Position numbers and translations under genes: made by a program. Shown piece by piece: positions 43,301 through 52,504 of a stretch of 64,000 bases of DNA. Numbering within the stretch: the stretch's first letter is position 1; each line of letters starts with the position of its first letter. Source of the DNA: Rhynchopus sp. YZ270_cl-10 (Eukaryota; Euglenozoa; Diplonemea; Diplonemida; Diplonemidae). The notes under the pieces were generated by a model. That model searched no databases. It was not told the origin of the DNA and saw only the letters and a program-made list of their open reading frames with translations. Location: contig OZ037864.1 in assembly GCA_964035575.1 (NCBI GenBank), positions 1,302,001-1,366,000 of the forward strand. Reading direction: 5' to 3'.

Positions 43301-45304
43301 AAACGCCTATCATCCTACTTTTTTCACAAAGACTCCCCCTCTGCCATTCTTTCATTATTATTTTTTTTTTGAGCTGTGGGCCAGGTTTATCTTGGTGTTG
43401 TTGTGTGTGTTTTATTATTATTCTTGACGAAAAAAAAAAAAACAGGCAAGGGTTTTTATGTTAGTTCCTGGCCCTGCCTGGAACAATATCCATGGTGTGT
43501 GTTTCGTAGCGGGGTAGGGGCAGGTTCTCTGTTCGGGGTACCAAAGGGAATACACAGTAATATCGCGCATTTATATTGATGTGTGTTCACAAGAGTCACA
43601 ATCATTATTACAAAAGGTCTTATTGTTGGACCGTCGATGCCTCTGCGTTGGCGTCTGCACTACCCGACTTCACTTTGAAGAAAGGGAGCACGTAGACCCT
43701 TGCGTTCTTGGCTTTGCGCCTTGTACAAGACCAAAGACAATACCAAGGGACAGAGGGGCTTGGTTTCCCCTCCTTTCCCCCCCCCCACCGCTCCCCTTTT
43801 TTTAACTGGTATCCTTTCTTGCTGACTCTTTTGTTTTCTTTATCTCTGAGGATCCCTTTATGTGTTTTATAGTGTATGCGAAGCGTGTTCATCTTTCAGC
43901 CTTTTCAGTATTCGTGTTGCACGCACTCAATTTCCCCAGTTTTTTCTTTCAAAAAATTCTGTTGCGCAACTATTTGGGCAGGAAGACCCCCTCTCCTTAA
44001 ATAATAAAATAGCTGTCCCACTTAGTCTGTGTGTCACACAGTCTATTGGGGGATCTACATCATTTTTTTTGGGGGGGGAAGCAACACCAAACAAACCGAA
44101 AGATTGTGCTTTGTTAAAAAAGGTCCACAAAAAAAAGGGTCATGTGGATTTCCCGTTCGCGGGGGGTGCACGTTGTCAAAGTTTTCGAAAAAAAAAAAAG
44201 AATGTGGTTACAAAAACAAACATCTGGATAGTGGAGGACGTCCACAGCAAAAAAAAAAGAAACACAACAGTGCTCACTTTTTATTATCCTTTTTTTTTTT
44301 AGTTTTTTATTTCTTGGCCAGAAATATGTATCGGCCCATTTTAGAACAGTAAGTCGCTTGTGGTATGCCAAAACCATGTCAATCTTAGCATTTTTCTGGG
44401 GCACCAGCTTACGAAGCATTTTTTTTCTTTGTTTTTTGGAAAAAAAAATTGCTCAAATGTTAGCAAACAACAGGCAGAAGCCCTCCTTCATTTATTTTTT
44501 TCTCAATTTTTTTCAAGTTGACAAAGCACCATTGCCTTCAGAGCATTTTTTTTTGTCCTTTTTCTCCCCCTCTAAGAACGCTTGCTTTTTGTGGTTCTAC
44601 ATTTTTTTTCTCCCCCACCTCCATTCCAAGGGAAACTTGATGGGAGTGGTGATCTATCTTAACTGATGCAATCGACGTAGTTTTGTTTCTTTCTTTTTTT
44701 CTTCTTTTTTGCGCTTCAAACTTCTATTTAAAAAAAAAAATCCACAAACGTGCGGAAAGTGTCACCTCGTTTACCGTGCCCCGCAACACCATCACCCAAA
44801 GTGAGCGATAGTGTGTGGGAAGCGTCAACGCATCAAACAAGAAGGAGGGGGTGAGGGAACGACAGGTGACACTTTTGTTTAATTTTTGAAGTCTGTTTTT
44901 TTTTTAACTCCGAGGCTTTGTCTTGTGTTCTCCGCAATGTGTTTTTTTTTTTTCTTTCTACAGGGCACCTTTTGTAATCCTTTCTGGTATTGCATGAAGC
45001 GCTTCATTAAGGGCTGCGTCAGGGCAAATGAGACGAGCAGTCAGCTCAGGATTCTCTCTAAAATGTTCTCGGTAAAAAGCGCCAGCGCCTGGATAGCTTC
45101 TTTTACAATGCTAAAAAAATCGATATAATTTCTGTCTCTCGGAGCAGCTTGACACGCACACACACGAAAGTTTCCAGGGGTAAAGTTTGACACGGTTTTT
45201 CCGGTTCTTTTTTTTTCTTTCGAGAGGGGGCTGCCGCCCACACGACACCATCATCGCTAATGATCGCATGGTGCCGCTCAGGGATTACGTAGAAGTGTTT
45301 CGAA

Positions 45305-45355
45305 GAGTAGAATGCATCCTCGGGTGTCTTATCTACACCAATACGTTTTCACAAA
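45305..45355 (+). repeat. dispersed module, subtype E
   Basis: AGTAGAATGCATCCTCGGGT then TCTACACCAATACG. The spacer before it has no gene. Confidence 0.55.
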
Positions 45356-46196
45356 AATGAAATAAAAAAAGAAGAAAAAAACCGGAACCGGTAGAAGAAA
45401 GGGAGGGCAGGTGGGACCACTTTGCCTTGGTGACTGACCTTTGTCAGAAATGCCAAGAAAAAAGAGGGGGAAAAAAAGGGAGGAAAAAAGAAAAAATGGA
45501 TACTCGCTACGATATTATTGATCTATCCAACCTACGTCAGAGTAATGTGTTTTCAAAGTGCAGTGATTTTTTTTTCTTCTTCTTTTAAGTCCTGTACTGA
45601 GATTTTTTTTTTATCGCATGTTCTACAGTTTTTTTTATTCGCTTGACTTCGAAAGTGGACACAAGAGTTTTATTTGTTCAGAAGTGGGAGGAGGGGAGAA
45701 AAAGCAAAAAAAAAAAAAAAATAAAAAGATAGAATTTTGAGCAAAAAAGCAAATTTTCTTTCCCTCGCATTTCACCCTGTACCTCAAACAGAGATAACAG
45801 AGCTATTTTATTTTATTTTTCAAACAACCTTAGGCTTAGATGCATCTTACCAATTTTCTTTTGCTATATTTTATTTTGTCTTATTTCTTGCACAGGACAT
45901 TTTTTCTTTTAAAATTAGTTCTTCTTCAGATTCTTAAAATATTGCATCTCTCGGTTTGGTTTAGTGTTTTCGGAGAAAGCTGTGTGCCTTGCAGAAGGTT
46001 CAGTCCGAGTATCAAAAGAAAAAACCTTTAGAAGGATTTCTACCTGAAACTTATTTCCGGAAGGAAGCAGGCAACAGTAACGTCATAGAGGACCACACTA
46101 TCACCCACATGAGTAATGTGGGCACAAAACTAGAGATTCAATTTCGGGAGCAAAAAAAACACACACACACAACTCATAGGTTTCACCTATAGATCC

Positions 46197-46350
46197 CACG
46201 GCAGACTAGTCAGGTGAACTACCAGTGAAACTACTAGTCGTAACGACTAGTGTTTTACAACTAGTGTTCCTGGTGTAACACTAGTTGTAAAACACTAGTC
46301 ATTTGGACGAGTAGCACTACTAGTAGTCTTCTCTGACTAGTCCGCCGTGC
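46197..46350. repeat. palindromic element rich in ACTAGT
   Basis: CACGGCAGACTAGTCAG on the left is mirrored by CTGACTAGTCCGCCGTG on the right. The inside carries further inverted ACTAGTGTTTTACAACTAGT-type arms, giving a compound hairpin of about 150 bp. Confidence 0.75.
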
Positions 46351-47978
46351 CTAAATGGAGGGAGTGGGGGAGGAAGGTCTTTTTAAATCGTTCTATTTCA
46401 TTATTTAGTATTATTTTAGATGTGCACCAGCAAAGCGCATTCAAAAAAAAAAAGCTTTTTTTTAAACGAGGTGACCAAACACAAAAGCTTTGGGATCATC
46501 TTGCTATTTTCTTTTTCTTTTTCTTCTTCTTCTTTTTTTTTGAAAAGACCTGATCGAAAAAAAAATAAAAAAAACGATGCAACTCACCGCGTAGTTTTTT
46601 GGAGTTTCTTGTGACACAGATTGATGAACCATTACTAAAAAATTACAACTGCAAAAGAAAAAAAAAAATTGTAAACCCATTCAATCAGTCTGTGGAACAT
46701 TGCAACTTTCAAGGTTTTGTTTTTTTGTACTTCCCTTGGTGTTCGCTGTATATATTCTCTCTTCGGGAACCAAGGTGAGGTCGTATAGCCCTCAACATCT
46801 GTGCCAAAAAAAATAGCGAACAGCGCAAGAAACGTATGTCTTTTTTTAAACCTATTCCCCACGTGCTTCTTGTTTTCTCGGAATAGAAATTAACAAAACA
46901 GTTTTTCCCTTCCTCAGTCAAAACAAATTGGGTGTACTCTCCATAGTGCTATTATTTTCTTCTTCTTTTATTGTGCACGAATTGTCACCTTTTTCCCTTG
47001 TCACAATTTCTTTTTTGTTTTTTTTTTTTGGATCATAAGGTTTTGTTGTGTTCTTGTCTCTTCTGCAATAAAAACCCCCTCAATTTTTTTGTCAATGACT
47101 TTAAGCGCAAGAGGCTTAGTTTCATCTCAGGCATATTGCTAACTTTGCCTAAACTGGGAAAAAGCAAACCGGCAAACATCCCCCCCTTTTTTTTCTCGGC
47201 CAAAAAAAAAATCCCCCCCCGGTTGAAAGCGGTCGTCACGCGCTTCACGCGCCTCTCTGCCAACCACAGAGTGGGAGGCAGATGCTCATCGTCCACCATT
47301 CGGAAGGCCTCAATGAGGGAGATGGTGGTGGTAGGCAGGGGCGCGTTCGAACCTTCTGTGACACATCTTAAAACCAGGGGGGAAACAGCGTTTTGTCTCG
47401 ATGAAAACGCTGCTTTTTAAGGAAAATCGAGAGAGTCGTTTTCGGAAACGGCGATTCGCTAATTTTAAAAACGTCGTTTTTTTTTTTTTGTTTTTTGGCC
47501 CAGAGGCAAAAACGGTGCTTTAGCAATATGCCTGATTCATCACTCTTTTTTTCTTTTTCTCATCCCCTTTTTATCTACACCATGTTTTTCATCATGGTCA
47601 ATAAAACAAACGTTCGCATTCTTCTATCTAAAGTTCTCACATATTTGCTTTTGGTGTTCCATGGTGTGTGGATGTATCTTGTACCTTCAGTGCAAAACCC
47701 CCGGCTATACTTTCACGTTGCCATGTGGAGTTCTTGTACTTTGATGATATCTTTCACACATATGGCCCTGTCAAACCCGAGCTGTAGAGACCAAAAATAC
47801 CCAATAAAAAATTATTTCTATTATGCCCCACACCCCACCCCCCAATAGTATGCACAAAGCCTTGAACCCACCTTTTACCTCTGTAACGATGTAAATGTGT
47901 GGTGGCGATAAACGCAGACAAAACGCCTTCTCTCCTCTTCCTCTAGCTTAGTGTACACACCTACACATATTTTTTTTT

Positions 47979-48320
47979 TACAGGTGACTAAGCCCGCGAG
48001 CTTAGAATCATCTCACAAAACCCCATATTTTTTAGTACCGTCCGCTGATGTACGGTGAGGCGTTTGCGTTTTCAACTTTTTTGTTTTGTTTTTCGGGCAA
48101 GCCATTAGGTTTCCCTTTTTTACATCTTCTGTTGGCCGCAGGGTACTTTTTGTACTTTCATCCGGGGCTGGCATCGTCAATAACCACCATTTTTTTCTTC
48201 TAGATGTTATGTGCACGAGACATGCATTTAACGAGTTTGTTATTTTTTATTTTTGTTTTGGCAGTGCGTCCGCTGATGTACGGTGAGGCATTTGCACTTT
48301 CAACTCTTTTTTTTTATGTT
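47979..48320 (+). repeat. module array C-B-D-B
   Basis: C at 47979-48022 (GTGACTAAGCCCGCGAGCTT). B at 48036-48090 (GTCCGCTGATGTACGGTGAG). D at 48200-48255 (GATGTTATGTGCACGAGACA). B again at 48263-48320 (GTCCGCTGATGTACGGTGAG). All are in one direction and end in T-runs. Confidence 0.7.
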
Positions 48321-48322
48321 TT

Positions 48323-49000
48323 TTGGTGTGGCTGAACCCCAAAAAAAGGGTATTATTTAGCAGTTTGTTAGCACTTTGTTAGCATGCATTTTTGGGGGGG
48401 TGGTGTATAAAAAATTTTTTCCCCACGGGTGTTGGAAAAAAAATTTATTTTTTCGTTGGTGAGCTTTTTAACGCCGGCATTTGCATTTCCGGAATCCGTC
48501 CGGCCAGTGGTGGGGTCAATTCGCCGAAATGGACAAGTTCTCGTTTTTGGTCAATTTCCGCAGTATACACAGTATACACAGTATACACAGTATACACAGT
48601 ATACACAGTATACACAGTATACACAGTATACACAGTATACACAGTATACACAGTATACACAGTATACACAGTATACACAGTATACACAGTATACACAGTA
48701 TACACAGTATACACAGTATACTCAGGGGGAAAACTCACTTTGTGGGCGCCGCAGGCGCACGGTACGCGTTTTTCGTGATTTTTTCCAGCCCCGTTCTGTG
48801 CGTTCTTTTGACTCAGCGAGTCGATTGCGTTCAACGGTGGGGTCACACATGGGTATGCAAGAGTGGAGGCGCGCCAACAGGGGGAGTGGAAAAACCAAGG
48901 TAAAAAAATGTTTTTATACACCACCCCTAAAAAAAGGGTATTATTTAGCAGTTTGTTAGCAGTTCTTTAGCAGTGAAATTTGCTGGTTTCAGCCACACCA
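48323..49000. mobile_element. TIR cassette with 9-bp minisatellite core (678 bp)
   Basis: Inverted ends TGGTGTGGCTGAA (48324-48336) and TTCAGCCACACCA (48988-49000) are flanked by a 12-bp direct duplication TTTTTATGTTTT at 48311-48322 and 49001-49012. Inside each end lies the same direct repeat, AAAAAAAGGGTATTATTTAG with CAGTTTGTTAGCA (48341-48375 and 48929-48962). The middle carries the shared CAGTGGTGGGGTCAA module (48474-48540), the AGTATACAC minisatellite and GCGCCGCAGGCGCACGGTAC (48746-48765). No coding region. Confidence 0.85.
48562..48722 (+). repeat. AGTATACAC minisatellite, about 17.8 copies of 9 bp
   Basis: 161 bp of essentially perfect 9-bp units. Since 9 is a multiple of three, all frames are open (VYT, SIH or TQY repeats), but there is no sign of a real gene. 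Confidence 0.95.
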
Positions 49001-49248
49001 TTTTTATGTTTTGAAAATAGGTCTCTGAAATGTAAAAAGGGAGGGTTTTCCGCCGACATTACAGTAAGATCCTTATTCTTACCGAGGGGGGCGCGAAATA
49101 TAGGGTTGTTCAAAAAAAAAATACAATTTGACACCCCCTGTATTTTGCTCTCGCCATAGTTTTTTCGAGTGTGTCTGTACCTTTCAATATTTTTTCTCTC
49201 AAAGTCAGAAACAGGCGGGTATGCGGAGTTTCCCACTTGTTGTCTGGT

Positions 49249-49251
<3 letters not shown>

Positions 49252-49292
<41 letters not shown>
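49252..49292. repeat. poly-T tract of about 40 bases
   Basis: Longest homopolymer in the window. Other long T-runs are at about 25832-25859 and 51246-51272. Confidence 0.9.
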
Positions 49293-49293
<1 letters not shown>

Positions 49294-49411
49294 GGAATTT
49301 CCTCTTAAACTGACAAATAGGGCGCGAGAGTGGCACGTTCGTCTTGCAAGTTTGTTTTTAAAGCACTATCAACTCGGCCTTTTTTTTGTCGCGCACCCCC
49401 TATTTTTTTTT

Positions 49412-49455
49412 GCAGATGTGTGTGCACAAGATGCACATACATCTTATGTTGAAAT
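49412..49455 (+). repeat. dispersed module, subtype D
   Basis: GCAGATGTGTGTGCACAAGA then GCACATACATCTTATG. Another D copy is at 50663-50705, lodged between two palindromic elements. Confidence 0.6.
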
Positions 49456-49456
49456 A

Positions 49457-50232
49457 CTTTTTATCTAACTCAGTGAAATAAAACTCGTGTAATTTTGCGG
49501 ATTACCCACAAAAGTGAGTGATATAATATGCCCTTTTTGTCACTCAATTTGAACCTAAAATGCGTGGGCGAGTGAAAAAAAGTATCACTCAGTGAAAAAA
49601 AGCACTTTTTCATCACTCCCCTTAAACACACTCAACACTGCCAAAAACGAGGAAGGATAGGATACATGACACTTACGGATACCAAGTCTCAGCGGGTATG
49701 AGAAGCAAGGAGGTGCACAAGAAGAAATGGGACGAGTTCTTGCGGCTTTCAAACCTCCGTAAGCCATCCAGCTTGGGCGAAACATTTCGCTGTCTACTTT
49801 TATCATCTTCGCACTGTGCGAAACCTGGCAACGAGCACATGCTGGACTACTCACAGCATGTAAACAAGTACCTGGAAATTGAGACCAGGCGTATCCCAGG
49901 TTGACCTCTCATTGAAGACGATGTCGAAAAATGAGCAACAGAAGCAGGCCTACTTCACACCGAGTGACCTGGTCCGCTTCGTGTGACACGGACCTCGAAA
50001 ACGACACGTACTGGCTTGTGAGGAAGTCCTGCATCTGTAAGGTTCTTCGGTGGATTGCGTACTGCGATCTTTTTTCTTGCTTTTAATTAGGCACCCAAAT
50101 ACCCACGGGTACCTCAAAACACTTCATACCCCTGCCAAACATAGTATTTCGTAACAAAAAGGGCATATTATATACTCACTTTTATAGGTAATCCGCAAAA
50201 TTAAACTCGTTTATTTCCCCGTTAGATAAAAG
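49457..50232. mobile_element. TIR element S (776 bp) with protein-like remnant
   Basis: Ends CTTTTTATCTAAC and GTTAGATAAAAG are followed inwards by inverted stretches sharing AATTTTGCGGATTACC and ATATAATATGCCCTTTTTGT, about 75 bp per arm with gaps. The interior (49700-50090) is GC-balanced and protein-like in pieces (MRSKEVHKKKWDEFLRLSNL, QAYFTPSDLVRF, ENDTYWLVRKSC) but broken into several frames, so it is a decayed gene. Its family is not recognised. Confidence 0.65.
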
Positions 50233-50236
50233 ATCG

Positions 50237-50425
50237 TATCTGATTCAAAAAGCGCACTTCATTCACCTCGGGTGGTGTGCTTCAGAGTTGCATGCTCCAT
50301 GGCAACTCGCTGCGCTCGTTACCATGAACCATTTTAGTACACTCGCTGCGCTCGTGTACTAAAATCGGCAACTCTGAAGCACACCACCCTCGGGTGAAAT
50401 AAAGTGCACTTTTTGTCATCAGATA
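50237..50425. mobile_element. palindromic element T
   Basis: Ends TATCTGAT and ATCAGATA, then inverted arms containing AAAAAG(C/T)GCACTT and GGTGTGCTTCAGAGTTGC. The loop has its own small palindromes around CTCGCTGCGCTCG. About 190 bp. Confidence 0.75.
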
Positions 50426-50719
50426 ATAGTTATTTTTCTTTGAATAACAAATGTGATCAAGAGATGACTGCACAAGTAGTGTATCAGATCCGCTAATCAA
50501 CCAGTTCGCGAGGAGAAGAAAAAAAAAGGGTACAGCAAATTTCAAGTTCAAGAACACATGCTAGATTATGACATGCGTCATGGGAGTATGTGCAAAAAAA
50601 TAAAACACTGTCGCCCGAAGGAATTGGGTTTCACATACCCCTCTTCAAAATTCCCCTATTTTAAAGATGTGTGCGCACGCGGCACATTCATCTATCAATT
50701 TTTCTTCTTTTATTCCCCT

Positions 50720-51068
50720 GGGAAATAAAGTATACGAAGGATTTGGCACTTTTAGCGGGATTTTATTTAATGATAATTTCACGCTAAATTTTGGTACATG
50801 TAGGTAGTAGGGCTGGAGGGACCGTCCAGCCTTTTTTAGCCTCCCTCCAGCCTCCTCAATCCCGCCAGCCCCTCAGCGGGCCTATCTAGGGGTCCGCGGG
50901 ACCCGGTAGCGCTGGCGGGAGGGTAATGAGAGCTTTTTTTTTTTTTTTTTCACGCTCTTTTTTTTTTTTTTCCCTGAGAGCTTCCTGTGAGGACACATAC
51001 TCGTTAGTTATTGCACAATAAATAAGTCACGCTAAAAGTGCCAAATCCTTTCGTATACTTTATTTCCC
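50720..51068. mobile_element. palindromic element U
   Basis: Inverted ends GGGAAATAAAGTATACGAA(A)GGATTTGGCACTTTTAGCG-type, about 40 bp each (50720-50758 and 51029-51068). The interior has a GC-rich segment around GGGGTCCGCGGGACCC. Confidence 0.78.
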
Positions 51069-51078
51069 GTGAAATAAA

Positions 51079-51231
51079 ATTACGTATTCACCTCCTTTTA
51101 GCGGATTATTTTGCGATACTTCACTTATTTTTTTCCCAGGCTCGTGCACTCAATTTGCCTCGCCTGGGAAAAAAATGCGTGAAGTTATCGCAAAATAAAA
51201 CCCCGCTAAAAGGAGGTGAATAAATAGTTAT
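51079..51231. mobile_element. palindromic element V
   Basis: Immediately follows element U. Inverted arms contain ATTCACCTCCTTTTAGCGG and TTTTGCGATA; the centre has CCCAGG / CCTGGG. Confidence 0.75.
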
Positions 51232-51781
51232 TTCTTTCTTTCTTTCTTTTTTTTTTTTTTTTTTTTTTTTTTGCATTTTTTTTGGTGGTAATATTCTCGC
51301 ATCTGATTGTTGAACATGGATATTCCATGAAACCTCTGATTATTACGTTCATTTTGAACGAAAACGTGCCTTTTACAACGAAAAAAAAAAAAGAACAAAA
51401 GGGCAATCTCCCCCACAGTCTCTTGTGCATGAATCGCACAGGGCAATCAAGTCTTCCCCCTCTCAACTTATCACTTTCCTTCCTATTTTAAAGAGGGAGC
51501 TTTTTATTATTTGCGCATAGCCATTTTTTTTTGACATGGTGAATGGTGCAGAAGCATAGGAAAATAATGCGTTTTTTTTTTTTTTTTTGTGCTTTCATCC
51601 GGATGGCTGGAATCGAGGTCAGTCTGATGTATCTGCAACACCACCTATTCGATTTTTTTTTCTCTTCTGCGATGCTGTTCCCTCGAGACATTCATCGATT
51701 GATATTTTTCCTCTTTTTTCTTCTGCTTCCCCCTTTTTTTTGCACAACCATCTAAAAGGAAAACACTGCCATATTTTTTTT

Positions 51782-52056
51782 TTACCGACCCTCCCCCGTG
51801 AAATTGTCCCCCCCCCAAAAACCGGTATTTTGCCCCGACGGACAATTTCAAGGCAGGGGGGGACAATTTCAAGGGAGTCGCGGGGACAACCTTTGCTCTC
51901 CCTTCTTCACACCAAAACGGCCACCCCCCTACAGTACGAGAAATTGTCCCCCCTTTTTGCCGTACGTGATATTGTCCCCCCCTCACTTTTTCCCCCAGGG
52001 AGGACAATTTCAAAGGGGTCGGAGGGGGGGACAATTTCACGGGGGAGGGTCGGTAA
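51782..52056. mobile_element. TIR element W with perfect 32-bp ends
   Basis: The first 32 bases (51782-51813, starting TTACCGACCCTCCCCC) are exactly mirrored at 52025-52056. The 275-bp element contains several further ACAATTTCA and GAAATTGTCC units in both orientations. It is non-coding and ends 71 bp left of the CBM1-like exon. Confidence 0.85.
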
Positions 52057-52127
52057 CCCAAAAGACCCACCGCTGACCCACCATGATGCATCCTTCTCTC
52101 AGCTATTCTGCTTCTCCTCTATAACAG

Positions 52128-52421
52128 CGGGGATTCCCCCCGGGGCACCGGTCCACCTCGACCGAGGCCTTCTCGACCTCGACCGCATCGAGCATGCAGT
52201 CGAGTGCGTGCAGCGGGTCGACGCTGTCTCTGTATTCAAACTGTCTGGGGGCCACAGCGTGCTGTGAGAGCGGCACACAGTGCTACGAGCAGTCGCAGTG
52301 GTACGCACAGTGCCATTTTTGGTTTTTTTCAACACTTTTTTCAATCTACCTCTATCTCTATCTCTCCCACCCAGGCGACCAAAGACAAACACACACAAAA
52401 AACGAAACAATAAGAGAGTAG
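52128..52421 (+). CDS. exon or gene fragment encoding a Ser/Thr linker and CBM1-like domain
   Basis: After a clear acceptor (CTCTATAACAG, ending 52127) a frame reads a Ser/Thr-rich linker (HRSTSTEAFSTSTASSMQSS). It is followed by YSNCLGATACCESGTQCYEQ and SQWYAQC. The spacing of the last Cys residues and the WYAQC ending match fungal-type family-1 carbohydrate-binding modules, which bind cellulose or chitin on secreted enzymes. Compared with typical members the first loop is four to six residues short. No upstream catalytic exon is found, and the residues after the last Cys (to a stop at 52419) look like translated T-tract. It may be the last exon of a far-upstream gene, a tiny gene starting at the ATG at 52194, or a decayed fragment. 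Confidence 0.5.
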   Translation, partial: RGFPPGHRSTSTEAFSTSTASSMQSSACSGSTLSLYSNCLGATACCESGTQCYEQSQWYAQCHFWFFSTLFSIYLYLYLSHPGDQRQTHTKNETIRE

Positions 52422-52504
52422 GCACGCCACCCCGAACGGGGGGCAACACAGGGGGAACGACTGTCATAAGAAAATTCGCTTTTGCATTTTCGGCACAACT
52501 TTGA

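Larger units (their letters stand above)
35516..52127. other. 16.6-kb gene desert of repeats
   Basis: No host gene is supported over this span. It is made of T- and A-runs, dispersed modules, at least ten inverted-repeat elements, two minisatellites and microsatellites. A few isolated protein-like patches (47210-47380 minus strand; 49700-50090) have no start, stop or splice context. The individual elements are listed separately. Confidence 0.75.

Noticed and set aside
48392-48959. Open frames through the AGTATACAC array encoding VYT or SIH repeats
   Set aside because: Unit length is a multiple of three so all frames stay open; flanks are non-coding transposon ends.
35516-52127. LINE or LTR elements in the gene desert
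   Set aside because: No reverse transcriptase, integrase or protease-like frame, no long terminal direct repeats and no poly-A-anchored target duplication were seen.
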